Shown here one piece after another: positions 1 through 10,699 of a stretch of DNA of 41,699 bases. The first letter of the stretch is position 1. The number at the start of each line of letters is the position of its first letter. The stretch comes from Auxenochlorella pyrenoidosa (lineage: Eukaryota > Chlorophyta > Trebouxiophyceae > Chlorellales > Chlorellaceae), in assembly GCA_001430745.1 (NCBI GenBank), contig KQ482074.1, forward strand, positions 263,884 through 305,582. Direction: 5' to 3'. The translations under genes were made by a program, and so were the position numbers. The notes below the pieces were generated by a model that saw only the letters and a program-made list of their open reading frames with translations, did no database searches and was not told where the DNA came from.

Positions 1-338
1 CGAGCCCTGCTGCCGTCGCCCTGCAGTGCTCTGCTGCACCGCAAAGGCCTGCAGCCGGCTGTGCTGCTGCGTTGTGGGGTTGGGCCCAGGCGCGCGCGCT
101 GCCGGATGCGGCAGAGCCCGGCGGGCCCCTGCTGCTGGTGTTTCCCTGCTCTGCCGCACAGGGTGTGGTAGGCCTGTGCGCGATGCAGAGGCGATTGTGG
201 CGGCCGACATTCTGGCAACGAGCAGGCCATTCCGCCCGCTCAGGGCGCTCGCATGTGCCACGTGCCCGTGGCCGGCGTCGTGCCTTCCATGCCGCTCGAT
301 TCTCCCTCTCCTCCGCCATGCTGTGCTGCGGTGTGCAG

Positions 339-434
339 GTCAAAGCGGAGATCCAGGCGCTCAGTAGCTTCGGCTTCCAGTACCTCTCGCAGCAGTACCT
401 GCCGCTGAAGCTGCAAGAAGGCGACTGGATCTGA
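339..434 (+). CDS. TOP6A/SPO11: SPO11 / DNA topoisomerase VI subunit A, C-terminal exon (partial)
   Basis: Last exon of a gene entering from the left edge. The acceptor ends at 338 (tgtgcag), the exon starts in phase 0 with VKAEIQAL and stops at 432-434. The visible 31 residues contain [16 protein letters not shown], then YLPLKL, and end in DWI. This is the signature C-terminus of the SPO11/Top6A family, whose human SPO11 member ends in a very similar KAEIQAL...YLP.KL...W pattern. Family members cleave duplex DNA through an active-site tyrosine, either to start meiotic recombination (SPO11) or as the A subunit of plant topoisomerase VI in endoreduplication. The catalytic Tyr and Toprim regions lie outside the window, so SPO11-1/2-like and TOP6A/SPO11-3-like cannot be separated. 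The SFGFQYLS wording leans towards the TOP6A type. Bases 1-338 look like intron; a further short exon near 27-46 is possible but not resolved. Confidence 0.78.
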   Translation, partial: VKAEIQALSSFGFQYLSQQYLPLKLQEGDWI

Positions 435-490
435 GTTGGTCTGCAGCTGGGGCCGGCACGTGCCAAGCCCCGAGCATTGCACATCTGGGC

Positions 491-495
491 TGTAA
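491..495 (+). terminator. TGTAA polyadenylation signal of the SPO11/TOP6A gene
   Basis: TGTAA, the main poly(A) signal of chlorophyte algae, 57 bases after the stop codon. The surrounding 12-mer TGTAATTGCCAG recurs at 3681. Confidence 0.55.
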
Positions 496-1206
496 TTGCC
501 AGCTCTATCCCTGGCGGGCCGTGTCAAGAAGGGGCCTTGACTGCCAGGTGGCCGGCCGACCTGCAGGTGCTGCTTCGGGCAGTGCCAGAGGTTGCGTGGG
601 CAGGTACAGCAGGGCACCGGGCCTGCACGCGCTAGGCATTGTGCAGCACCGGTGCCAGCAACAGGCTACACCCAATCAGCAGCAGCCGCAGCCCGGCATG
701 CAGAGGAGCATCTGAGGGAACAGCAGAGCCAGAGAGCGTACACAGGGCAGGGTGCGCAGCCAGTTCCTTCGGGCGGCCAGTGCATGCAGAGCAGGTCTTG
801 GCATGCCCATGTTGGCTTCCTGGTAAGTGACAAGCTGCATGACATGCTCATGCAGTGCAGACTGGCAATGTTTTGACGTGTGATGCCGTGCGTGCATCGG
901 CTTCTGTCGACTGGGACCAATTGACGGAGGTCCTGCGGCGTGTCGCCCCCCCCCCACCCACCACCACCACCTGGCAGTGGCAAAGGGCTTACAGCTTGCA
1001 CGAGCTTGCAGCGACGTGAGCTGGTCTTGTTACCAAAGGCAGGGTTTTTGCCAGGCTCGGCAAAAGGGGCAGCAGGAGGGTGAGGGGGGCGGAAGGGTGT
1101 CTGCAACGTACACAGCACCATCCCCTCTCTGTCGATCGAGCCCGCGCCGACTACTGTCCCGTATCCCGGCCTACGGAGGCCAAGCTGGCGCAAAAGTGAG
1201 CCAACC
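496..1206. other. Intergenic region between SPO11/TOP6A and the TIGR01589 gene
   Basis: No coding exon was recognised on either strand. It should hold the promoter and 5' UTR of the downstream + gene. A C-rich run lies near 945-970. Long open frames here lack splice-consistent neighbours and protein similarity. Confidence 0.5.
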
Positions 1207-2204
1207 ATGCTGCGACTGCTGGGCCATGAGCGTGAGTCTCCTGGGAGAATCCTGCCCCCGTCCGTGCTTATTCACTCCGCTGTTCCCTGCAACACACATC
1301 GAGCAGCCCCCGAGATGTGCTGCTCCAGCGTCTACGCCCAGCCCGCCCCAGCGGCGGCCAAAGCCCAGCAGCCGCCCTCGCAAGTCACAGCAGCCGACGT
1401 GCAGCAGGTCAGAGGCTGGTATAGCCGCGGCAGGGCGCGTTTCGACCCCCCTGGGGCCACCCCGCCGCCACTCCCTTCCCCGTCCGCCTCCCGGCGCATG
1501 GGCCCCTGGGAACTGCGTGCAAAGCCTGTGCAGTGCGAGGGTGGCTGCCGCAAGGCGCTCGGCTGGGCGCTGGGCCCCGCGAGAGTTCATCCCCACTCCC
1601 ACCGCCCGACCCCACCCCGCCTGCAGGTGCACGCTGCGATTGAGCACTGCTTGAGCCGGCACATGACCAAGCTGGAGGCTGTACAGCTGCTGGCGCGGCT
1701 GGATTGGCCCCCAAGTTCTCTCTGCTGGGTGAGGGGCTGCGCCTGCCGTGCTGCTGCGTTTCCCGCCGCTGCCGACGCCCTTCATCTCCCTGCCACCACC
1801 CAGCCTTATCTCGCCGCATGCACGCCCAGCAGCCCTCTGGCCCCTCTTCTGCCGACCCTCCTCCTTCCCCCGTCTCCCGTACTGCAGTCTGGGAGCGGCT
1901 GGAGGCTGAGAACCCAGAGTTCTTCCAGGCCTACTACCAGCAGCTTGAGGCGACGGTGAGGCGGCGCCTTGGCGCCCTGGCGGGCGACTTGGGACCTGGC
2001 CTGTGCTGATCCCGCCCATACCGGCACGCCTCGCCTTCGTGACCAGCCGCCTGGAGTTCTGTTGGCCTTGGCACAGAACATGCACCTGCATGCCTCAGCT
2101 GACCTGGCAGAGCCAGGCGCCTGCTGCCACGCTCATCTCGGCTCGCCCAATGCCCCCTGGCCGCCCTGCGCATGCAGGCCGAGTTTGAGCGCTTCCGCCT
2201 CTGA
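1207..2204 (+). CDS. Small protein with plant-specific TIGR01589 domain (apparent frameshift)
   Basis: Five-exon model: 1207-1231, 1307-1407, 1627-1728, 1888-1955, 2178-2204. The conserved part reads VHAAIEHCLSRHMTKLEAVQ, then LLARLDW, then VWERLEAENPEFFQAYY. It matches the plant-specific domain TIGR01589, whose land-plant members read V..LIE.CL..YM...EVV..L and VWQKLEEENPEFFKAYY. Function is unknown for the whole family. Exons 3 and 4 are out of phase by one base. Inserting one C in the C5 run at about 1708-1713 would restore the reading LDWPPKFSLLVWERL, which matches the family's spacing. This suggests a sequencing or assembly indel, or a real mutation. The N-terminus (MLRLLGHE) and the eight-residue last exon (AEFERFRL) rest on splice phase alone. 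About 108 residues in all. Confidence 0.62.
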
Positions 2205-3680
2205 TCGGACGCGCCCGCGTGCCGCCATGGCTTGTAGACACCCATCGGCCGCGGCCATGTAGCGTTTTTGGCACGAGAAACCCAAACCCTGGGGCCCTGC
2301 CGGCCTGCCCGCGAGCACCGCTGGCACCCTCCAGTGCCAGCGGCTCGTGCGCCCGCCCGCGTGTGGACCGGCGCCGCTGCACGAGACCTCTCTGCAGCCG
2401 CGCCACCAACCGCGCCGCGCCTCGGCCCGGCCCCTCCCTCAGCCCGCCCTACCGCTGTCTATGCTTAGATTGAGAGGCGGCGGCACACGGCCGCCGCCCG
2501 CTTTTCCAATACCCGTGCCTCTCCTTCAGCGTCCCAGTAGATCCTTGGAACGAACTTCCTCGCTGCACTGGTGCTGGGCCGCCCCCGCGGCCCCCGCCGG
2601 ACCGTGTCCACCCCTCTCCTTGCAGCGGCGGCTGGCGCCGCGGACGGGAGGGCTGCTCGCCCCTCCCGGCTGCGCCACCTGCAGCCGCCCTGCCGCATCC
2701 CGCCGTCGTGTGCTGTTGCCTGTGCCCCCACCCCCTGCCGCCGCCCCACCGCCCCAAAGTTTTGAGCGAAATTGTTGCCGGCTTTTCGAAATACCCCCGA
2801 ATAGCTCGCCCTTTAGCTCTCCCAACGACCCTCCCATCTTCTTTCTGCCCCACAACCCAACCCACTCATTCTTGCCTGTCCCCTGCCCGTCCCTCCTCCC
2901 CCCTTCCTGGACCGCCGCTCCCCGCCGCTGTACCCTCCGCCCGGCAAAGCCCCAGCCACCTCCCCTCTCTCAAGCACCAGCGCACACAGCATGCACAACA
3001 GAACGCACGCCATGCCACCCCTCTGCTCCCTCCTTTCTTTCTCGATACTACGCTCGCACACACATGCACATCCCGATGCCGATGTGATGGGGGCGCCTGC
3101 CGACGCCCACCCCTGCCTTCGCCTTTCCTCTCTCTACCTGCCACAACCCCTTTCTCTTGTCCTTGTCCCCTTGACGCCCCTTGATTGCCCAGCCGTGCCT
3201 GACTTGTGCCTGCCTCCTTTGTTCGTGCCCGACCTGTTTCACTGTTTGAGCCAGATTCCCTGCCTGCTTGATTCTTCTCCCGGCTTTGCCCCCCCCCCCG
3301 CCCCCCCGGCCCTTGCACTGTGAGCTGACGAGCCTGCTTCCACCCTCTTTGTCCCCACCGTCGTTCGTGCCCCTCCTCGAGCGCCCTTCGCTTATGCCAG
3401 CCCGGGCTGTACTGCCCCGGGCTGGGCCTGGGCCCTGCCCCTCTTGTACCCAAGCAGGCCTCCGCCTCTTCCTGCTTTGCCCCTCTCTCCTGAGAAGCGG
3501 ATCCAGCACAGAACCGCTCTGCAGCCTCATGCCATGTACTGCTGCCTGATTGATGCATACCCTCGTCCGATGTTCCCCAGCCGATGATACGATCTGGCCG
3601 TGCGCCGCCCCGCCTCGCCTCTTACCCGTGCTCTCTCAGCCACCCAGCCCAGGCCCTATTCATTGTCCCGTCTTCCTTTT
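2205..3680 (+). other. Long pyrimidine-rich stretch, probable 3' UTR
   Basis: No conserved coding exon was found. The + strand is strongly C/T-rich, most clearly from about 2700 to 3550, with very few purine runs. The first TGTAA on this strand after the TIGR01589 stop is at 3681, so the stretch may be an unusually long 3' UTR of that gene. Open frames here are low-complexity Pro/Ser/Arg strings created by base composition. Confidence 0.4.
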
Positions 3681-3685
3681 TGTAA
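3681..3685 (+). terminator. TGTAA polyadenylation signal (+ strand)
   Basis: TGTAA within TGTAATTGCCAG, the same 12-mer as at 491. It is the first such signal downstream of the TIGR01589 gene. Confidence 0.45.
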
Positions 3686-3891
3686 TTGCCAGAGCGGAGC
3701 GGGTCTGACAGAGCAGCGTCACCCGGCCACATAATGGCGGGTGCCAGGATGCAGGGCTTGGCAGGCACGAAGTGTCGACAGGTTTGGGCAGCTGCATGGT
3801 ACAATGTCAAGCGGAAGAGATGGCGGCACACTGGGCAGCTCTCTGAGTGCCAATGCATCCATAATACAAAATGACGGAACGTAGGGCGACG

Positions 3892-6800
3892 CTAGAGCGG
3901 CAGCGGTGCGCTGTGCGCGCCCACTAGCAGCAGGGCCTGCTGCGGCTGCTGGGGCTGGCCCGCAGCTTTATGCGGCGAGAGTGACGCGTACGGCACCTCG
4001 GGGTCTCTCTCCCCTGTCTGCTGAAGGCTGCCAGCTGCAGGCGCGGAGGGACCAGAAGCGCCGGCGGCGCGCTCTGCCCAGTGGCCTGCGAGCGGTTTTT
4101 TTTGGAGGGGGAGGGGGGAGGGGGGCATGGACAGGGCAGCATGGGGCATCTAGCAAGCAAGCACATGCCGCCATGCCCGGGGCAGGGCCGCCTGCCCTTC
4201 CCCCTCAAGACGCCAAACAAGGTCTGCCGGCGTCTCGCCGCGTGCCGCAGCACGCCCTGCATGCCCCGCTGCGGCCAGGGCAGCGCCAGCCGGTGCGTGC
4301 GCAGCCCCTCCCCCTCCCCCCTTCCAGTGTGCTCACCAAAGGCCAGCGCTCCCAGCATGGAGCCCAGGGTGGCGGAGATGATGAGCCCCAGGTTGAAGGT
4401 CATCACAACCAGCATGAGCATGTAGTCCAGCCACACGGCTGCGCCGGTGAGGGCGGAGCGCGCCGTGTTCCGCGCCAGCTGCACGCGTGCGGAAGGGGGG
4501 GTCAGGGGCGAGGGCGGCGTGGGTCAGGCGATGTTAAGTCAGGGGTTGTGCGCAGATGCAACGCGGGCGGGGGGGCCAGCAGTGGGCGTTTGCGGGCCCC
4601 TGGGGAGGCGGAAGCAGCTGGTCCAGAACAGGCATGAGCTTGCGAGGCATGGAAGGCGGCGCCAGCCCTGCTGCTGCGCATTGCCAGCCATGTGAACGTC
4701 CACAGCAGCTGGGCAGCAGGGTTGCTGCTAGCGCCTCAACGGATGTATCTGCAGCTCACCTCGCGCCGCGTGATGTAGGGCTGCTGCGCCCGCAGCTGCT
4801 GGTGCCGTGGGCCACCGGCCGTGGGGATGAGGCGCCCCAGGCTGCTGCGCCACAGCATGGGCGCCTGCACGTTGCTTGAGCGCCGACTGTCCTTGCCGTC
4901 CATGCTGCTGCGCGTGCCGGCAGGGCTACCGCAGCCTGCAGTAGGGACAGGCACCGCGGGCAGAGTGTTGGGCCCAGTGCCGGACCGAGCTGGTCAAGCG
5001 CTCCTGTGTTGCATGGCCCTCAGCCCTGCAGACTGGCGTCGACTCGAGGCACACAGCGGAACAGCAGGGGTGGGCCCGCAGCAGGGCGGGGCGCAAAGCC
5101 TGGAGGCGGGAGGCAGGGTCGCGGCTGCCTGCGCACCATGCATGTCGTCGAGGCGAGCAGCCGCCGCAGCCGCTGCGTGCTCTGCCGCCCAGCGGGCCTC
5201 CAGCCGCAGCTTCAGCGCTTTCAGGCCCTGCACCCAGCAGCAGAGTTGGTGGCACTCTGGCATCGGCAGCAAGCAGGAGGGGGAGACGGTACTTGCAGGG
5301 GCCACCTCGGCTGGACCTTTTGCACGGTTGAGGAGGCAGGCGAGGCGCTTCAGCAGGCTGCAGGTTCACTAGCAGGGAAGGCAAGGCAGGCCATGCGCCC
5401 ATGCAGGCGGGATGAAGAGTGTGCACATGGCGGATGTGAAATGCAAGATGAATGCTCCTGCTGAGGAATCAGAATGGCCAGGGCTGGCTGGCCGCTTATT
5501 GGCTTGCCTGGGCTGCGACCGCAACCGCGATAATGGCCAGGCAGGAGGCGACGTATGCGCCTCCAGAGGCAGGCACCCAGGACTGCAGCACAATGACGGC
5601 TGCACCAAGGGGGGAGGTGCCAGCATGAAGGGAGGGGTTTGTGTGAGGGCTCGGCCAGGTGGGGGAGGGACGCAGTCAGAGTGGGCTGGACCCCGATCAG
5701 CACGCATGCTGCGGGCAGTGCGTGGGGATGCCAGCTTGGTGTGCATGGCAGCGTTGCAAGGGCTGAACTCAAAGGCAGCAGTTGCCACATGCACAAAGAC
5801 GCAGGGCTGCACCTGGCTGCCTTGGCCTAGGCTCACCCGACATGGAGGCATGCAGGTACATCTTGGCGCTGGCAGGCGAAGCTGGCTCCGCAGCCGCAGG
5901 CGGACTGCCGCTGCGGGCAGCAGCTGCGCTGCCGCTGCACAGCGAGGTGAACGTGGCCCCTGCCTCTGCGCACATGGCTGTCAGCGTGGCGCACTGCGGC
6001 AGGCTCGCCGCGCTGTCCCCGCTGCCGAAGCACAGGCGGCTCAGCACGCCCAGCGGGTCGCGGCAGCCAGCCAGCCCCGGGGCGCGGCACTGCTGGCAGC
6101 CGCTGATGCTTGCGCCAGTCTGGGAGCTGCACAGGGTGGGAGGGTGGGCGCAGCTCCACGCCCACGTTTCTGGAAAGAGCAGGCGGTGAAGGGTGAGCCA
6201 TGCATCGCACGCTGGCCTCAACATGCCCAGCCCACATGAGCCAGCGCCCCCCAGTGCAGCGCCCCCCCGAACAGCGCTGCATTGCAAGTTCTTGCCTGCA
6301 GCCCCTGGAGACTCCATCAATTGTCTGGCTGGTGAGCATGGCGTTGCGCAGTGGCGGGGCTGCAGGCAGTCCGGGCGGCGCAGCTTCAACAGCGTGAGCC
6401 TGGTGCGGCTGCGGCGCCGCTCGCCACACCACGAGGCGCTGTTAGGGTGCATGGCACCTGGTGATTCGCCGAAAAGCACAACCAGTACAACCTCGCCGAA
6501 AGGCCCTTGCCCTGGCCAGCCTCACCTGTGATGCACTGCTGCACAGCGCTGCCCGGCGTGGTGCACAGCGCGGCCCAGTGCTGGCAGCCCGCCAGCGTGG
6601 GATTGGGCAGGCACAGCGTGCCCAGCACGCTGAACGGCTGGCAGTAGGCACCGGATGCTGCCCTTGAGCGGCACTGGCCCCACAGGGAGCACCCCACCAG
6701 GAAGGGGTTGGCGCCGCACAGCTGGGAAATGTCTGCCGCGCTGTCTGCCTCGCTCTGCTGGAAAGTGCGGCAGGCATCCGCTGCCGGGTCGGCGTAGCAA

Positions 6801-8485
6801 TCCGGCCCTCCTGCTGCCACTGCCGGGCCCTTCTTGGCTGCTGCCGGGGCAGGCGCTGGTGCGCCGGCATCGCCTGCGTGCATTGCACCAGCACTGGCAG
6901 TTGAGTGGTGGTTGGATGGGTGCAGTGGCGGCTGGCTATATGCTGCACTCCAGCCCAGGGTGCTGCATGCCTGCCAGAGGAAGCACCAACAGAGCGCCAA
7001 GAAAGCCTCTCAACAAGTCAACTGCGTCCCGGCCTCACCAGGCCCTGGAGAGGGCGCCGCCAGCTTGCCAGCCGTTGCCGGCGTGGGGGCCGCCGCACCC
7101 CCGCACAGCCCCGGGAAGCTGCTGCCATCCCCAGACTCGCAAATCTCCCTCCAAGCTGCACACGCCTCCCCGTGTGCATTCTCGCTGCTCTCCAGGCACA
7201 GCGCTGACAGCGTGCCTGCAGGAGGATGGGCCGGCAGCAGGCAGGAACGCCAGCCCGATTTGTAAGGGCCGTACAGCTGGCAGCAGGCAGCGCCATGCTG
7301 CTGCTGCATGCACCATTGTGCCGCGATGGCGGACACGCGAAGTTCACTGAAAGCGCATGCAGCAGAGCACCAGGGAAAGCAGCGCAGCGCAGCCAAGCGC
7401 ACCAGCAGCAGCAACAGCTGACTGCCTCCCAGACTTCCCACAGCCAAAGCAAAACGAGCAGGCGGCTTGTAAAGCCAGGCAGCGCGTGTTTTGCACTGCA
7501 GAAAAGCATGAACAAGGAGCCAGCTGGGCTGGTGGCTCTCACCAAGCGGGTCCGGGCAGTTGCTCTGCACCGCCTGCACCGTCACCTTGTTGGGATCAAA
7601 GCTCTGGGATGAGCAGCGGCTGCAGGCGCCTGCAGCGTCGGCTGCAGCGGGGGCGGGGGGCAGGTCCTGGGCAGCCACGCCCACGCGGTCCCGTGCGGGC
7701 GCCGCGGTGGGGGCCTGGGCACCAGCGCTGCTGCCGCCGCACAGCTTGCGGGCTGCTGTGAAGAGCTGCATGGCTGGGCGCAGGCTGTCCAGCGCAGGCT
7801 GCGCCTTGCACTGCTGCACAACCGACTGCGGCGCACACAGCATGACGTAGCTGCAGGGGGCAAGGGGTTGGGGGTGGAAGAGCTGTGGGGGCACAGCCAC
7901 AGAGCTAAGGCAAGGCGTGAGCAGCAGGGCAGGCAAAACGCCAACGGCAGAGGTGGGCACGCGTATGCAGAGCGGGCGTGCAAGGCACCATGCATATGTT
8001 GTGCATGTCGTTTTGCCCGTGGGTGCCAGCCCTGGCATGCCTGCTGCAACCCTGTGCTGCTGCTAATGTTTGCCAGCCTGTGAAGGCCCCCCCTGGGAGG
8101 GCAGTGTCAGCCGAGGCAAGGCCACCTGCCTGGTGCACACTTCAGATGGGGTACCCGGCGTCAACATCGCCTCCCCGCAGGCCGTCTGCATGAGGCGCAT
8201 GGGGCTGCAGGCCGCACCGCTGCCGCGGCCGCTCTGGCACTCGTGCCAGAGCGTGCATGCCGCGGGCCAGCCGCTCCATGTCCGATCGCCCAGGGCAGCA
8301 GAGGCGCACAGGCGGGCCAGATCGTGCTGGAGCACAGCTTCGTGCACGGTATAGTTCTCGCAGCCTGCCACCGTGGGGTTGGCAAGGCACTCCTCGCCCT
8401 GCGCCTGCGCGCCGGCTGCTGCAACCAACACTGCTAGCAGAACGGCGGCGCACGGCGCCATTGAAGATGAGAAAGATCCTCTCAT
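3892..8485 (-). CDS. CTR: CTR-family copper transporter with long Cys/Met-rich ectodomain
   Basis: Ten exons: 8485-8130, 7850-7543, 7215-7039, 6873-6526, 6169-5837, 5599-5508, 5227-5137, 4935-4760, 4478-4337, 4034-3892, giving 721 residues. It is predicted to import Cu(I) at the plasma membrane as a trimer. A signal peptide (VLLAVLVAAAGAQAQG) is followed by about 480 extracellular residues with many Cys. These include C-x2-M-x2-M-x3-C at residues 93-103, close to the Cys-Met motif of Chlamydomonas CTR1/CTR2, and a recurring C-x2-NP-x3-GC motif (CLANPTVAGC, CGANPFLVGC, CLPNPTLAGC). KMYLHASM precedes TM1 (about 519-537). TM2 carries the CTR signature MxxxM (M649, M653) and TM3 carries GxxxG (G666, G670). 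Introns 1 and 6 use GC donors. The promoter lacks the GTAC core of Chlamydomonas copper-response elements. It diverges from the IMPACT gene. Confidence 0.87.
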
Positions 8486-8921
8486 GGTGAGGGGAATGGA
8501 GAGGCGCGCTGATCACTGCTGTCGGTCCCGGATCTTCGCTGACGACCTGGTTGGAGTTGCGAAGGTGTCGCGACTAAGAGGCCGCGTCTTGGCCTCGGAG
8601 ACGCAACTCAGGTCGCTGTCCCGCACTGCAACGCTGCTCGCTGATACCGCTTCGAGCTTCGAGAGCGCGAAATGCGGGGCAAGGTCCCGGCAGGGCGCTC
8701 GGCGGTAAACAGGTAAATGGGCAGAACGTCTTCTGGCTTGCGCAGTGCTGACGATCGAAGTGCAGATAACTTTCGGCAATATAAAGCGCCGCCCAGCTGC
8801 CGAAACACAGTAGAAACACAAAAGGACTGCCAGCTCAGCAGTTGTCCCCTGGCTGAAGAAGCACCTGCATCGCCTCCTGGGCACCGCTGAGTGCCCGTTG
8901 ATCCAGCTGTGCACATTCAAA
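8486..8921. promoter_or_regulatory. Shared divergent promoter region of CTR and IMPACT genes
   Basis: Only 436 bases separate the two start codons, so both promoters must lie here. TATAAA at 8780-8785 on the + strand is about 140 bases before the IMPACT ATG at 8922 and could be its TATA box. No GTAC was seen in the region. Confidence 0.5.
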
Positions 8922-10699
8922 ATGGCTGCGCCCTGTTTACAGCGCCTGCTGCACCGTCTGCCTCCCCAAGCGGCCGCTCTGGAGGCCCACCTGGGCAGGG
9001 ATGTCGTCCTGAGGGCAGCCCAACATCGAAGGCTGGTCAGCGGCCGAGCAAGCAGCAGCCGAGCAGTGGCAGCAGCGGTCGGCGGCAGCAGCTCAGCAGC
9101 TCAGGCGGCAGATGCTGAACCAGGGTGAGGTCAAGGTGCTGCTGCTGCTGCTGTGGGGGCACTCACTCGCCTATTCGCACTGAAGGGAGTGTTATTTCGT
9201 TCTGCTCTGTGGGCAAAGCGTTGCCTGCTGGCATCGCATGCCTGAGTTGCATGCCTCGCTGTCTGCCTACCGCTGTCCACCGTTTGCCTTCCATTCCCAT
9301 GGATCAGGACCTACCTGACGCTGGCAGAGCCGCACAGCAGCTCGACAGAGGTGGGCAAAGTCGCTGCGGATTGCCCGTGTTTGGTGGAACAGTGCAGCAC
9401 GCGCCGCCCCTCGTCCCTGACTTCACCCCTGCCCGTGCCCCAGACGGCTCCCCTTGCATGCACCCCCCACTCCACCTCGCCCACCCCACGCTGCTGCATC
9501 GCAAGCGCAGGTCAAGAAGAGCAGGTTCATCGCCCACGCCTGGCCCTGCTCGTCTGCCGAGGAGGCGGCTCGCCTGATCAACTCCCGACGGGACCCCTCG
9601 GCCTCGCACAACTGCTGGGCATACAAGGTGGGGATGTGGGGCAGGCCGCAGGCCCGGGGGGGGGGGGGGGGGCTGTAGGGTAGGGGACGCCCGGCACAGG
9701 GCGCAAGGCTGGGAATGGAGCAGCCCAGAGCGCATGATAGGTATGGAGCAGCCCAGAGCTCATGATTGCTGCTGCCACTGTGGCGACGTGCTTTCCCAGA
9801 CCCTCGACAGCTCAACTCCCAAACAACAGGGCGCGCTTGGGCTGGTCCCATGGTCGCCCCACCCCACACTTGCTCGACACATCAGGGTGCCTGTCTGGGT
9901 TCTGCTGCCACTCGCAGGTGGGACAACAGTACCGCAGCAGCGATGACGGCGAGCCTGGCGGTACTGCGGGGAGGCCCATCCTGTCAGCCATTGAGGTGAG
10001 GCAGTGCAGAAGGCTGGGCGGTTTTGGCGTCGTCTGCACGCCAGGGGCGGCGGCCACTGCATCAGCTGCTGCACGGCGCGTTTGCATGGAGGCAGCGGGC
10101 CCCGCCGGCCAGCCCTGCTCACCTGCCTTTGCCGTGCTCCACCCGTTGCTGTCCCGGGCAGGGCGAGGGCCTGGATGGCGTGGCGGTGCTAGTGGTGCGA
10201 TTCTACGGGGGCGTGAAGCTGGGCGCCGGGGGCCTGGTGCGGGCGTACGGAGGTGCGGCGGCGGCGGGGCTGGCCGGGGAAGGCGGGGTCGGGGGTGCGA
10301 CAAGCGCAGCAGTGCCGGCCTCGCCCCCAGCAGCGCTGCCCTGCAGCGGCTGGGCAGCGCCCAGCAGCCGTGTGCCTTGCCATTGGAATGCAACCCGCGT
10401 CGAGCGCCACCGCCCGCCTCCCCTCCTCCGCACCGGCAGGCGCGGCGCGCGACTGCCTGCGTGGCGCGCATCGCGTCGCGGTTGCCCCCCGCTCACGGCT
10501 CGGGCTGGAGGTGCCTTACGAGCTGCTCGGCGCCGTCTTCCCGCTGCTCGACCAGTTTGGAGCCTCGCGAGAGAGCGAGGAGTACGACGGAGCGGCTGGT
10601 GTGCGGCTGATTGTCAGCCTCGAGGCAGGGAGGGCGGCAGCGCTTGCTGAGGCGGTGGCAGATGCGACAAGTGGGCGCGTCGCCGCCACGGCAGAGTGA
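8922..10699 (+). CDS. IMPACT/YigZ (UPF0029) family protein
   Basis: Six exons: 8922-9124, 9308-9350, 9511-9627, 9918-9995, 10162-10252, 10440-10699, giving 263 residues with every phase consistent. Residues 75-190 carry the UPF0029 N-terminal domain: YLTLAEP, then [35 protein letters not shown], and [20 protein letters not shown]. The C-terminal 65 residues ([20 protein letters not shown] onward) fit the family's ferredoxin-like second domain. Eukaryotic IMPACT/Yih1 proteins bind GCN1 and restrain GCN2 through an N-terminal RWD domain. That domain is absent, so this copy is closer to bacterial YigZ, whose role is uncertain. The first 70 residues are rich in Ala, Arg, Leu and Ser with few acids and begin [13 protein letters not shown], which suggests organelle targeting. 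A 17-base G run sits in intron 3 at 9656-9672. Confidence 0.88.
9656..9672 (+). repeat. G17 homopolymer in IMPACT intron 3
   Basis: Seventeen consecutive G, 28 bases after the donor of intron 3. A similar run of 14 G lies at 36794-36807 in the intron just upstream of the last exon of the 36571-38859 gene (where it reads as C on the coding strand). Confidence 0.9.

Noticed and set aside
8486..8921. Copper-response elements in the CTR promoter
   Set aside because: The GTAC core needed for the Chlamydomonas-type element was not found between the two start codons.
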